The position numbers and the translations under genes are program-made. From contig JAMDHS010000029.1 in assembly GCA_029717555.1 (NCBI GenBank), positions 170,639-234,638 on the forward strand: 64,000 nucleotides of DNA. Reading direction: 5' to 3'. Of this stretch, positions 22,612-33,500 are shown in pieces (position 1 is the stretch's first letter; every line of letters begins with the position of its first letter). This DNA comes from Peribolospora baueri. Lineage: Eukaryota > Basidiomycota > Peribolosporomycetes > Peribolosporales > Peribolosporaceae. The notes under the pieces were generated by a model. That model did no database searches and was not told where the DNA came from. It saw nothing but the letters and a program-made list of their open reading frames with translations.

Positions 22612-25461
22612 CTAATCATCGACCTTCAAGCTGGCGTCGACGGCGGGGAAATGCTTGAAGAAAGATACGAAGAGGTCGATGAGGAGCTGGGCGTCGTGGG
22701 AGCCGCCAGTCTCTCGGATGGAGTGCCTGTTTGCCAGTTAGGAAAGGGAGAGACGGCCGTGAGCAGGTTCGTCCGAGCCGTAGACTTCGAAAGGAGACCT
22801 CCGTCGCCGGGCAGGTATCCCGCCGAGGGGAGACTACCCACATGGAGAGCTGAGGGTTGCCTAGGTCGACGGTGCGGATACCGGTCTTGGACAACATAGG
22901 TCTGCGTGCGGCGCGGAAATGGCCACAAAATAAAGAAGAAATGAACGACCGAAACCTCAAGGTAGCGCCAATCCAGACGACCTGCCTGGTGCCGTCGGCG
23001 AGACTGCCCACCCTACGTTGACTCACCCAATAGTGCTTCCACAAGGCATATCGTTCCTTACTTCGAACTCCTGCAGAGGTACGCTGGCCAGTTGTGCAAC
23101 GCGGCGGAGGAGGAAAGCGGTAGCAGCGGTCGAGGCATAGCGTTGCTTTGCGTTCATCTGCGACAATTGGGATGGGAACGGATGGAACCGGGGAAAATCG
23201 GTGAAAGGCAGCATGTGAGCGATGGAAGAATGGTAGGATGAGGAAAGGCAAGAAGGCCTTGGGCGTTAACGCCTCTTTGCCCATATAGCCCGTCCGCCAC
23301 AGAAATAAAGCGCCTGTTTCTTGACTCGCCTTAAGGACCGGTCCACCGTTGATCTTGGGCCTATGCTGATCCTGGTAGAAGGATGGGTAGTTGGGGCTGT
23401 GCAAACGTGCTCAACAGGTGTCAGGCAAGGCAGTGATTCGATATAATTTCGGTCGGGATCGAGGTGGATTGCCGCGACTCGGCGAGAATCGACTAGCGAA
23501 GAGACTCACTGGAAACCGTGAGCTTGATCGCTCCTGTCATGTCGCGATGCCGAGAATGCGGGAACAAGCACACGGAAATTTTCATCTGGGTCAGCTCAAG
23601 TCCGACAAACCTCGTCGCAGGGCCGAAGTAGAGCCTATCGGCGTGTTGAGGAGAGTCGAGCGGAGATGTATTCGAGCGAATGAAGATTGACTCACGAAAG
23701 AAGGAAACTCTTAGATATGGCGCACTCGTAAGCCTGCGACTTGGCCTCAGCGCTGAGGGAGGAATAACCCTGCACGCCTGGGATCGAGGCGGAGACGAGA
23801 CGCTGGATGAGCGAGGGGAGCATATTGGACTCCGCGCCGTGATTCGAGACGGAGCCGACCTGTGAAATTGTGCGACGAGAAGAGGAGAGAGAGGCAAAGT
23901 CAAGGTTGGATGGCGTAGAGCCGACAGGGATTGAAAACGGGTGTTCAACAACGCACCTCCTCGTTATCAAACAAGGCGATCGCCCGAATACTCGGATCGT
24001 CCTTCAAACCGTCGGCACCTTCCGCTTCCAGCGAGGCGATCAACGCTTCGACGGCGCAGAAGCACGACATTTGATTATCCAGGCGGGGGCTGGTCGCAGT
24101 AGGTTGTGAGACGTGACCGTACAAGGTTTTAAAGAAGAAGTGAAACGACATGGGAAGTACGAGTGAGTTCGCGTCGGCGAGCCCGGACTGTTGGACGCTT
24201 GTCACTCACGAGAAGATGAATTCGTTGTGCACTCCGCCGATGGAAGCTTTCTGAACATCGTAAAGGCATCTGAACATCGTAAAGAACAAGAGAGGAAGGG
24301 AAAAGGCCCAAGAGTGATACGAGTGTGAGCGAAGCATGTTCCCGTCTGCAGCCGAGCCGGCGCCTCGAGCTGACGGTACCCGCGGCAGTCGGTTGCAGAA
24401 AAGGAGCGAAACGGCGAGGATGCTCTCACTCACAGCTCAAAGTCCTGTATGTGCGAGACGTCGCAGCCGAGCTCATCGGCGAGCACGCCAAGGAGAATTG
24501 GGTGGTGCTTGGACCTCATGGTCGGCGTCCCCACGGCATCTTGTCCAGTTTGCTCCTCTCCATTCTCCTCCTTGTGCTGGGCACCATTGGAAGCCTCGTC
24601 AACAGCATTAGCGGGTCCATTGAGTGCCTTCTCAGCCTCTCTCGCCAGGCCCAAGATGGGCTGAAGGTGGTCCTCTTCGTTAAACTTGAATCCTTGCTGT
24701 ACGCTCCGGTCGAGGTGGATGGCCAGGGTGGGGATGCGCAGCAGAGGTCGGTCCACCTTGACCAGCTTGGAGACGAACGTTTCGGTCGAGGGGTCCGAGA
24801 CGATCACTCGTCCTGCCAGAGACAAGTCACGGTCGAACCACGTATGCCACAAGCCGCCTCCGTACGTCTCCACGGCTGCGATGTCGAAGAAGGGAAAGAG
24901 AAGCGATTATGAGGGTGGGAACGATCAGAGAAGACGCCACAAAATAAAAGCGCTCATACTGCATTGCAAATAGCCTTCCTTCGTGCGCTTGCTGATCGGC
25001 CTGATGCGCAGATTGGGCGAGTCCGTCTACAAGAACACCGAGATTCAAGACGGAGCGAGACGTGGACAGAAGGAAAGTGAGTGGAAGAGCGACCCAGGAA
25101 GTGAGCAAAGTTGAGGACTGACGTGGGCGCCGACCACGTTGACACCAGAACCGGGCTGGAACTTGTGCCCGATGGTGAAGGCGACGAGAGAAGATTGGTT
25201 GCGCGTGAAGCTGTGGAGGGTGCATAGAGAAGGAAGCGATTAAAAGAAAGAAAATCGGTCCACTACTATCCGGGTGCCAACTGACAAGTATTTGCCGCCA
25301 GGTGCCAAGCGGCCCTCCCAAGGCTGACCTTCACGAAGTTTGACGAAGCCAGCACCCTCGAGACGGCTGGCCGCGGTGGAGGTGGCGTGGAAGGGAGTGG
25401 GTGAGGCATCGACGAAGTTGAGGAACGCCGACGCAGCTGGAGGCACGCCGTGAATCGCAGT
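22612..25461 (-). CDS. Aspartyl aminopeptidase, peptidase family M18
   Basis: Di-metal aminopeptidase that removes N-terminal Asp/Glu (human DNPEP, yeast Ape4). Conserved blocks in order: AASAFLNFVDASPTPFHAT, GGKYFTRNQSS, GVNVVGAHTDSPNLRI (metal His), VETYGGGLWHTWFDRDLSLA, RLDNQMSCFCAVEALI (metal Asp), ALFDNEEVGS (Glu pair), SSDQAHGFHPNYPSF (formed across two introns; metal Asp), ERYASTAATAFLLR, VRNDMPCGSTIGPML and SMHSIRE (metal His) before the stop at 22612-22614. Many short introns are present. The exon at 25461 begins TAIHGVPPAAS and has no ATG; it joins in phase with an upstream exon ending at 25522, whose start I could not fix (an in-frame ATG lies at 25878), so the first residues are unresolved. 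I see no inactivating change. Confidence 0.9.
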
Positions 25462-26989
25462 CTACCGCCGGTACAGTGGGAAAGAGTGCGAAGGGAAGAA
25501 ACAAGCGCATTTCCGTCAGACCTTCAAAGACGGCCATTCATGCACAAGGCAACGATCTCGACAATGCTCTGAGCACGGGCCATGGAAAAGGGCGGTGCGA
25601 TTCCAGCTCATCGGCCTCGTCAGATCGTTCCAAGGGGTGAGCACCCAAGTAGCCGCGAGCACCACCAACTGCGCCCTACCAGCACAACTGAGAGTCGTCG
25701 CCATGTAGACGTCAAGGATATAGATCCTACGCAGTCCCACCAGCATTCCAACTAGGAGTGCAACGCGCCGTACAGCAAGCTCGCCGGCCATGAACGAGGC
25801 CGCGTCACCGTCTTTCACTTCCGTCTCCTCTTGCCTTCGTGACACCATCGCCGACGATCTATCGCAAACAAACGACATCCCCACCTGCCCGTGCGACTTG
25901 GGATAAGTTTCCAGGCCGCCTCTGCCGCGGCCCAGTTCATCTCTGGTCGCTCACCATGTTGACCCTCCTGAACTGGAATCCTTTGAATGAGTGTCCGATC
26001 GGGGCGTTTGGGAGAGGCACGAAAGAGGAACGAGAGAGGGAGGCAAAGAAGATGCGAGGAGCGAGGGGAGCCAGTTTGGATATGGGCACGACGGACAAGG
26101 CTGGACGAGAAGGGTGAGGATGGTGAGCGTAGAGAAGAGATACGGCAGCCTGTGGTTGGTATGTGCGATGATCGCCTTGCCAGCGCCAGGAATCGAACCT
26201 AGGGCCGAGCCGGGCCGAGCCTCCGAACAGCGCCGACGAGAACGACGAGCGCACGGACGACGTCGAGTCCAGTCGTCCGATACCACCGGTCGTCGCGCCC
26301 GCAGCTCTGACCAGGCCCTTTTTTCCAACGTCCCCGTCATGGCCGATGTCGCACCCCATACAGACGTTTGGGGAATTCACTTCGGGCGTTCCCAGGCCCC
26401 GAAAGCTCACGCCGTGTTGTGCTTGCGCCGTTCATCCGGATGCGCACAGCCGCTGACCCTGACGCTTCCATCCTTGCCCTCCTTCTTCTTTCGTAATCAG
26501 AGCCGTATCGCATCGTCTTTAGACGTCACTGAAACTCAGTCTTACTGTCCATTCCTGTCTTCTGCGTCCCCTTTCGTCCACCCTTCCGTTCATACAGGCA
26601 ATATAGCGCTGCTGCAATCATCGTCGTCTTCATGTCCGCAACCCCAGCTTTGCACCCTTCACCTCCAAAACTATTCCGTACCTCCACCTCGTTCGTTGGT
26701 TGTACCCTCAAGTGAAGGTGTCTTGCCTCGCTCAACTTGGTTTGGCGTGATGCCAGGCAGAAAGGACATCGTTGGGTTGAACAGAAGTTTTGGGCACGGC
26801 CCCGACAACCTTGGCAAGGGCGAACGTCGTCTGTTATATAATGCCGTCTAGAACGCCTTCCATTCTCTTCTCTCCTACTTCTTTTGCTCACCTTCGATCC
26901 ATCAAGGCCATACCCAACCCAGACCCACATAAAGAGGCCTGCTCGCTGTTCTGTTTTTCTTCCTCATCCCATAGACGTCTTGGTTCATC
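25462..26989. other. Region between aspartyl aminopeptidase and Gly/Asn-rich gene B
   Basis: The first part probably contains the intron (25462-25521) and 5' exon of the aminopeptidase. The rest holds the promoter of gene B. A B-box-like T-arm with a pairable acceptor stem occurs on the minus strand near 26177-26235, but it lacks the room for D and anticodon arms. A plus-strand open frame (25991-26851) has no domain and overlaps this element and the TATA box, so it is not called. Confidence 0.45.
26835..26841 (+). promoter_or_regulatory. TATA box of Gly/Asn-rich gene B
   Basis: TTATATAATG lies about 150 bp upstream of the ATG at 26990, the same layout as the paralogue at 10711. This suggests a strong, regulated promoter. 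Confidence 0.6.
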
Positions 26990-29190
26990 ATGCAGTTCTC
27001 GATCACGCTTCTCCCTATCGTCCTCCTCGCCACCTCGTCTATCGCCGCTCCCCTGCTCGCGGAGCGAGGGGGGTTTGACGGCGGGGTTGACGGCATGATC
27101 CCCGGTTCTGGCAACCAGCAGTCCAACCTCAGTGGCAACGGCAATGACAAGGGCAACGGCTCCGGAAACGCCCAGGCCAAGCAAAAGGCCAACGGCGGCT
27201 GGGTGAGTGGACTCGACGCCGGTCTTTCGTGACTTCCACCCGTCTTCCTCCTGCCTCGTTGTCTCATCCCCACGCACCATCGCAACGTCCCTACACCGTG
27301 CATATCCACGACGACAGGGCGGCAAGGGCGGCTCTGGCCACAACAAGGCTATCGGCCACTCTAAGGGCGGCTTTGGTATCTTCGCTGGTGACGGTATCGC
27401 CATCGGCGGCAATGGCGGCAAGGGTGGCGCCGGTGGCCGCGGAGGTAGGAACCGCAACAAGGGCGGCCTCAACACCATGGGCGGCTACGGCTTCAACAAG
27501 CGCGGAGGTGAACTCGGTGGTTTCGGTGATGGTTTCGGAGGTGGTTTCGGAGGTGGCTTCGGCGGTGATGGCGCTTTCCTCGGCTCCGGTAACCAGATCG
27601 TGAGTCTGCACTCGCCTCGTTGCGTTGCCAGCAGTTGTGGGGATTCGAGTCGTATCAACCGGTGCTTACGCTCTTTCTCTCCGCCGGCCCCACCCGCCCA
27701 CCTTATCTTCCTCTGCTTTTCTCCACTTCCCGCCTAGTCTAACGGTTCCGGAAACGGCAACGACAAGGGCAACAAGTCTGGCAACGCCAAAGCTAAGCAG
27801 ATCGCCAACGGTGGCAAGGTGAGCGTCCATGGCCACCACGCTCTCGGTAGTGAACCCTTCATTCTCTCCCACCGTGTTTGCAGTAGCATGGTAGGCATCT
27901 GACTCCCTCCTTTCCTCTTCCCCTGAACGCTCTTCTTGACAGGGAGGCTGGGGCGGTCACGGGCACAACAAGGCGTTCGGCCACGCCAAGGGCGGCTTCG
28001 GCCTCGGCTCTGGCTCGGCCACCGCCATCGGCGGTAACGGCGGTCGCGGCGGTCGCGGCGGTAGGGGCGGCAGGAACACCAACAAGGGTGTGTTTCCGAG
28101 TCGAGTCGCCATAATTTTAACACCGTCATTGAGCTTCCCCGTACAGACGGACGTCCTACGGAGCCCTGTGAGAGCGTTACCTGACTTGCTTTGCATAACC
28201 TTTCTCCTCCACGAGCAGGTGGACTCAACTCCGATTTCTGGAACAAGCGTGGCCTCGGCGGCGGTTTCAACGGCGGCGGTTTCAACGGCGGCGGTTTCGG
28301 CGGCGGCTGGGGCGGTTGTAGCGCATTTTGGAAGCGTGGCCTCTGCGACCTCGTGAGTTAGCTGGTTTTGAGTTCTGAGGGCCCACGTCCTTTATGTCGT
28401 GCACCGGGGCGGGACGCTGAAGAGACCCGGGAACCACAGGGAATTGAGGGCTTCGATGGCCAGTTCGGCAACTTCTTCTACAAACGCGGAGGCGCGCAGT
28501 GCTGCTCCCCGTGGTTCCGCCGCGCCTTCGAGGATGGCGAGCTGGACGCTCGCGACGTCGAGTTGGACGCTCGCGACGTCCAGTTGGACAATAGCGAGGA
28601 TGTCTCGCCCCTCAAGGCTCGTGGCGGTGAAGAGAACGTCCCGATCGCTTCTGGCAACCAGCAGGTGAGAACGCTATACCGATGGGGCGCCAGGTCACGT
28701 CATATGTCGCTTCACGGAGGGCTAATCGGACAGCACCTTCCACCTGCGCTTCTGTGCGCCCACAGTCCAACTTTAGCGGAAATGGAAACGACAAGGGCAA
28801 CAAGTCCGGCAACGCTTTGGCCGCGCAGAAGGCCAACGGCGGCAAGGTGAGTGCTCGGTGTCGGCTTTGCTTTGGTTTGTCCGCTTTCGCGCCTGCCCTT
28901 GGTCTTTGTTTCATCTCGTCTTTCAAACGTTTTTCTCCCACGCGATGGCGCGGTAATCGCAGGGTGGCTGGGGCGGCAAGGGCTTCAACAAGGCTATCGG
29001 CCACCACAAGGGCGGTAAGCACGGCTTTGCTCTCTTCGGTGGTGACGGTGTCGCCATCGGCGGCAATGGCGGCAAGGGTGGCGCCGGTGGCCGCGGAGGT
29101 AGGAACCGCAACAAGGGCGGCCTCAACACGCTCGGCGGCTGGAACAAGCGCGATGTCGGCGTCGAGGAGGACGAGTCATTTCAGGCCTGA
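26990..29190 (+). CDS. Secreted modular Gly/Asn-rich protein with Lys-Arg sites (paralogue B)
   Basis: A signal peptide (MQFSITLLPIVLLATSSIAA) precedes three rounds of two modules. Module 1 is about 27 residues, SGNGNDKGN plus SGNA...AKQ..ANGG, twice occupying its own 81-nt phase-0 exon (for example 27738-27818). Module 2 has G.N.AIGH, a short variable piece, then AIGGNGG.GG.GGRGGRN.NKGGLN. Each round ends at dibasic or basic steps (NKRGGEL, WNKRGLGG, YKRGGAQCC, FRRAFED, NKRDVGV), the pattern of kexin-processed repeat proteins. One inter-module segment has Cys pairs (KRGLCDL, GAQCCSPWF) and an ARDVELDARDVQLD mini-repeat. Exons seen include 26990-27202, 27318-27599, 27738-27818 and 27943-28087. 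The domain family is not recognised. It may be a wall or matrix protein, or a precursor of secreted peptides such as Ustilago Rep1; this is inference. Confidence 0.8.
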
Positions 29191-29776
29191 ACAGCAGCTC
29201 GTCCGACGGAAGCGGTCCTCCGGCGGCGGGTCGAATCGAAGGAGGAGCAAGTACTACCACCATCACCGTTACCACCCGCTCATCGACTACCGCCCGCTCG
29301 TCTCCTTGCCCTCGGGTATCGCCCGCCCTCCCATCCCCTCCGAGATGCCTCCCTTCCCCATCCCGCAACCTCACATCCCCCAGCTCTGGTGATCGATTGA
29401 AGAGCGCCGACGGCGGACAGAAAAGGGCACAACTGTTCGCTGTTTCCCATCCCCATCCCCTTCTGGATTTGGGCCATTAAAGCGACGGCAGTGTACCCTC
29501 TCCTTCCTTCCCCCTTCCTCCTTCCCCTCTTCCTTTCGTCTTTCCTGCCTCCTTCCGTGTTCGATCGCTTTGTAGACGGAATGGTAGATGCCGAATGCGA
29601 ACTGTGGACTGCAAACTGCGGAATGCAAGCGTCCTGATTGATTGATTATTCGGATTAAATTCTATATGTACAACCCTGTTGCGTGCTCCAACCTCGTCCC
29701 GCGGCCGCAGCCACGCTCAAACTCTATAATCCAAAGAAAAAAAAATAACGTGCCGTAGCGCGGTGCATAAAAATAA
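29191..29776. other. 3' flank of gene B
   Basis: The sequence right after the stop still encodes an open, His/Pro-rich frame to about 29392, but the TGA at 29188-29190 closes the supported frame. Further on it is pyrimidine-rich, then AT-rich (29630-29750), consistent with 3' UTR and poly(A) sites. Confidence 0.5.
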
Positions 29777-29874
29777 TTCCCTTGCCGGGAGTCGAACCCG
29801 GGCCTTGACGGCGCCTGTTAGGCGGTGAACCCCACAATGAGAGCGTCATGTCCTGGCCGTTGGACCACAAAGGA
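29777..29874 (-). tRNA. tRNA-Glu (CTC) with 26-nt intron
   Basis: Read on the minus strand, the acceptor arms TCCTTTG/CAAGGGA pair at all seven positions (one G-T). The D arm is GTCC...GGAC. The anticodon stem TGACG/CGTCA is perfect, with anticodon CTC at 29839-29841. The T arm is CCGGG-TTCGACT-CCCGG. A 26-nt intron sits between positions 37 and 38 (29812-29837), the standard place for nuclear tRNA introns. A TTTTT run just past the 3' end fits Pol III termination. The total of 98 nt includes the intron and discriminator A. Confidence 0.95.
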
Positions 29875-30581
29875 CTTGCTTGTTGCTTTATCGTTAAATG
29901 CAAATATGAAATCCCCGCACAGCCCCTACGTGGCGCCCGAAAGGTGGTGTAGCTTGAAACGCTTATGCCTAGCCTATTCAGCGCAAGGCAGGCCATGGAC
30001 GAGCGAACAGTGGAGATACTTCGACTAGTACGAGCTCGGTAGGACGCGCTGCGACGGTGCCCGGTGGCTACACTCTCGCCGCGTTTCATGAGTACGCAGG
30101 GCACACACTACAGTACACACGCAGGCTCCGTCACGCAGTGGCTTCTATGTGCGGACCTCGGCCGGTCGTACAAGCTGCCTTGACTCCCTAACTCGCCCAG
30201 AAGCTACAGACCCATCGGTGGTTGGATGCCTAGCAAGCGTCGACGAACGCTGTACCCGTTCCTATACCTCTCTCTATGTCTGTCTGTCTGTTGTCTGTCT
30301 GCCTCATTTCTTCGCTTCCTCTTCCTCCCGCCGGCGACTGCCCGACTCCATCCATCCCATTATTGTCCCATCCGGACCGACGATCGCGGAGAATGTCCTG
30401 CTGCGGCAAGAGCAACCGGAGCGATGCCAGACTGACCTCACCTCGCCTTCGCCTTCGGCCTCGGCTCCGGCTCCGTCTCCGTCTCCGGGATTCCCACTCG
30501 ACTCGCCCTCGTCGCCAGATTCGACCATCCTCCTACCTCATCCCCTCCACCTCCAAACTCCCCGCCCCTTCGCATGTTCGC
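29875..30581. other. Promoter region of MED13
   Basis: No separate gene is supported. An in-frame ATG near 30394 (MSCCGKSNR...) could extend MED13 upstream through a low-complexity Arg/Leu/Pro stretch, but it lacks family similarity, so the ATG at 30582 is preferred. Confidence 0.45.
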
Positions 30582-33500
30582 ATGACCAGGTTACAGGCCC
30601 ACGGCACGCCCTCGTCCTGGCCGCCCTCCTCTCACCACCACCACTACCTCGACGCACCCCTCTTTCCCCCCCGCCTCACCTCCCTCTCGCCCCTGGCACT
30701 CGCTGAGGTTCGCCTGGCCCGAGCTGGCGACACGCCCATACGATGGTGGACGTTCGAGGTCGATGATCCCCCGCCCCCGTTCTCCCGCCCCGACCCCGGT
30801 TGGAGCCATGCGGTGTCGGGCTCACACGCCCTCGCCCCCGGCGACGCGGCCGTCTGGGCGGCGCTGGACAAGCTGCGCCGCGCCAGGCGCACACTCGTCG
30901 CCATGGCCGCGTCGATCGCAGGGGAGGGAGACGACCGCGTGCGAGCGACGCCCTCGTTGCTGCGCTCGCCTCTGTGCGCCCTGTCTGCGCCCGCGCCCGC
31001 CAAGCGACGCGGGATGGAGAGCAAGAAGGGCGCACCACATTCGGACGAAGACGCCAAGGGCAAGGGAAAGGCCCGGGAATTGGATGACGAGGTCGACGGA
31101 ATGGAAATCGGCGAAGATGACGCCCCTATGCACGGCCCCGCGGACGCCGCCTGGCGTGCTTGGCCTCGGCTTTGGGTGTTCGACGTGGAAGGGAGCTCTG
31201 GACGGACGGACGCGGAGGCGGTTATACGAGAGGCCATGTCAAAACACGGGCTGCGAGGTGAGTGGACGTTGCTTGGCACCACGGACGAGGTTAGAAGCTT
31301 GACTTGCGTGCGGAATCTCCATCGCCATGCCATGTCTCATCCCATTTGCAGAATGCGCGTCCGGCTCGTTCACACCGTCGGCGCTTTATACCAGCGAGTC
31401 CATCTCGTCGCCACCTCGGGATGCATCTGCACAACCGCACCAACCCAGCGGAGGAGAAGGGTCCACCCCTCAACATCGCGCACTGCTCAACCTGCTTCCC
31501 CTCCCCGCACACCGTGCTCCATACGCCATGTTTCTAGAAGCCGTTCGGGAAAGGCTCGCGGGCGATTTCCTGCGCTCGCGTCCTTCTCCGGACGCGGATG
31601 GCGTGCAAGGGGCACCAAACGACAGTCAAGGGACAGAGGCATTCGGGGTCAACGGCGCGCCCCGCACGCCGGATGGGCCAGACGCGGATCTGGAAGGGAA
31701 GGCGAGCGCGTCACCAAGCCGGCACACCTTGCCGCCTTCCTCTTCCTCATTGCCGGCCTCGACAGAGCCAGTGAACAAGGACAATCGGTGGTTGCCGAGA
31801 AGAACGACGAGGCGGCGACCAAAATCTAGGCCGCTCGTCAGGCTGGGCAGGGGAGTTTTGTTCCTCCCTCCGCCGTCGAAGGAAGGCGATGAGGATGCGT
31901 GGAACGATTGGCGGGACGCTTTAAGAGGACCAGAAAGGTGAGTCTGGTCGCAAAGCACATGCCCTCTTCCGTGAATATATGCGAGCATATTCGTCTTCGC
32001 GTCAGTATGCGCTGACCTCCTCTCCGCGTCTTGTTGGCGTCTCTATCATCCACCGTCATGGCCTCCGACACTAGGCTGCTCCACGTTGACTTCAAAATCC
32101 AGCTAACGACCTCTTCGCTTCTGACACAGCCGCTATTACAACATCTGCCCCTCTCTCCCGTCCTCGCCCGACCGTCCTATACCTCGTCCTGCTCGCGTTG
32201 TTTTCCGCTTATCGACGACACCCCATTGTTGTTGGCACCCTTTGCTGAACGGGCCCTTTTCGTTCGATATCTCTCATCGGAGGAGGAGATCTCGGAGGAT
32301 GCGAAAAAGAGGTTCGGAGAGGTTCTAGAGGAGACTGGCTTGGACGGGAAGGCCGTGGGAGGCCCTTGGCTGATCTGTCAGCTGCCTGCAGTAGCTGCCG
32401 ATGTTGTCTGGCCCGCGGCGTTGTGCTTTCGTGATTTCTCCGCGAGCCTCAGGTCGTCGTCATCGGCGGCGGCGGCGGCGGGGAAGGATCCATATCGCAG
32501 TTCCTCTCTCGCCTCCGTCGGTCTCTCACGCTCGGACGCTATGCGGATCTGGCGAACCAAGTCTCTTTTGTTCACCGCCGACGCTTTTCTTCCCACTTCT
32601 GACGGTGCCTCGACTTCAACGTCGCCCTCACCTGCAGAAGCGGATCAGCCGGTCGCCTCGAACGCGTCGGCTGGCCCCTCCTCTATAGAAGACAACAAAC
32701 CATCGACGGATCCGATTCAAGCTCCAAAGGAGGAAACCATGGACGTACCCATGAGATCTGCGTCTCCAGAGGAAAGGTCCGGCGCCGCGTTGGTTCCTTC
32801 ACCCCAATTGGCGAACGCGAGTGTCCCGGACCAGCAGACGCTGCCTTTCGACTGGGACGACGACAATCCCACCGTCGAGCTTTCCTCCAGCCCTTCCAGG
32901 CAGGGAGCGGACGACGCGTTTGGATACCTGTTCGGCTCGTCGGAGGACGGCGGCGGCGGAGGGATGGGGCTCGTCACCGAGGACGACTTTTCTTTCTTCG
33001 ATGACGCGGTGTGGGGAAGCGGTTCTGTCGGCGATGCCTCCGCCGGCGACGAAGCCAGGGATGGTGACGGTGCAAGGGAGGCCTTGGATACGATCATGGA
33101 GGAAGCCGACCTTTCGAGCTTGTTCGACGCCTTCGATGCCGCGCCTGCTTCGGCCGCCGCCCAGCCAGCTGTCGTGGCACCGACTGGACCAGAGGATACG
33201 CCTGCTCCGATGCCCCAGGCGGCTCCCACCGACGCGAGCCACACAACAGACGAGACGCCGTATTCGGCGGTGGTCAAGACCCCCGGGCCGACCTCCGGCG
33301 CCGCGCCCGCTGGCTCCATGACCTCGGCGGGCTATACGGACGCTTCTACCCCCGCCACCTCTCTCTCCTTGGTCGGCAACGCCCAGCCGCATCCTCTGCT
33401 CCCGCCTCTCGCCTCGCCCGTTCATCGGCACCGCTTCGTCCCGTCAGGCTTCGAGAGCATAGACTTTCTCAGGGGTATGCGAGAGAGAGATAGGAAGTAT

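Noticed and set aside
26177-26235. tRNA-like element on the minus strand (B-box GGTTCGATTCC, T arm CTAGG/CCTGG, acceptor arms GTCGGCG/CGCTGGC pairable with two wobbles)
   Set aside because: Only 28 nt separate the 5' acceptor arm from the T arm, too few for D and anticodon arms, and no T-run follows. At best a tRNA-derived remnant.
25991-26851. 286-codon plus-strand open frame
   Set aside because: No domain, odd composition, and it overlaps a TATA box and the promoter of gene B.
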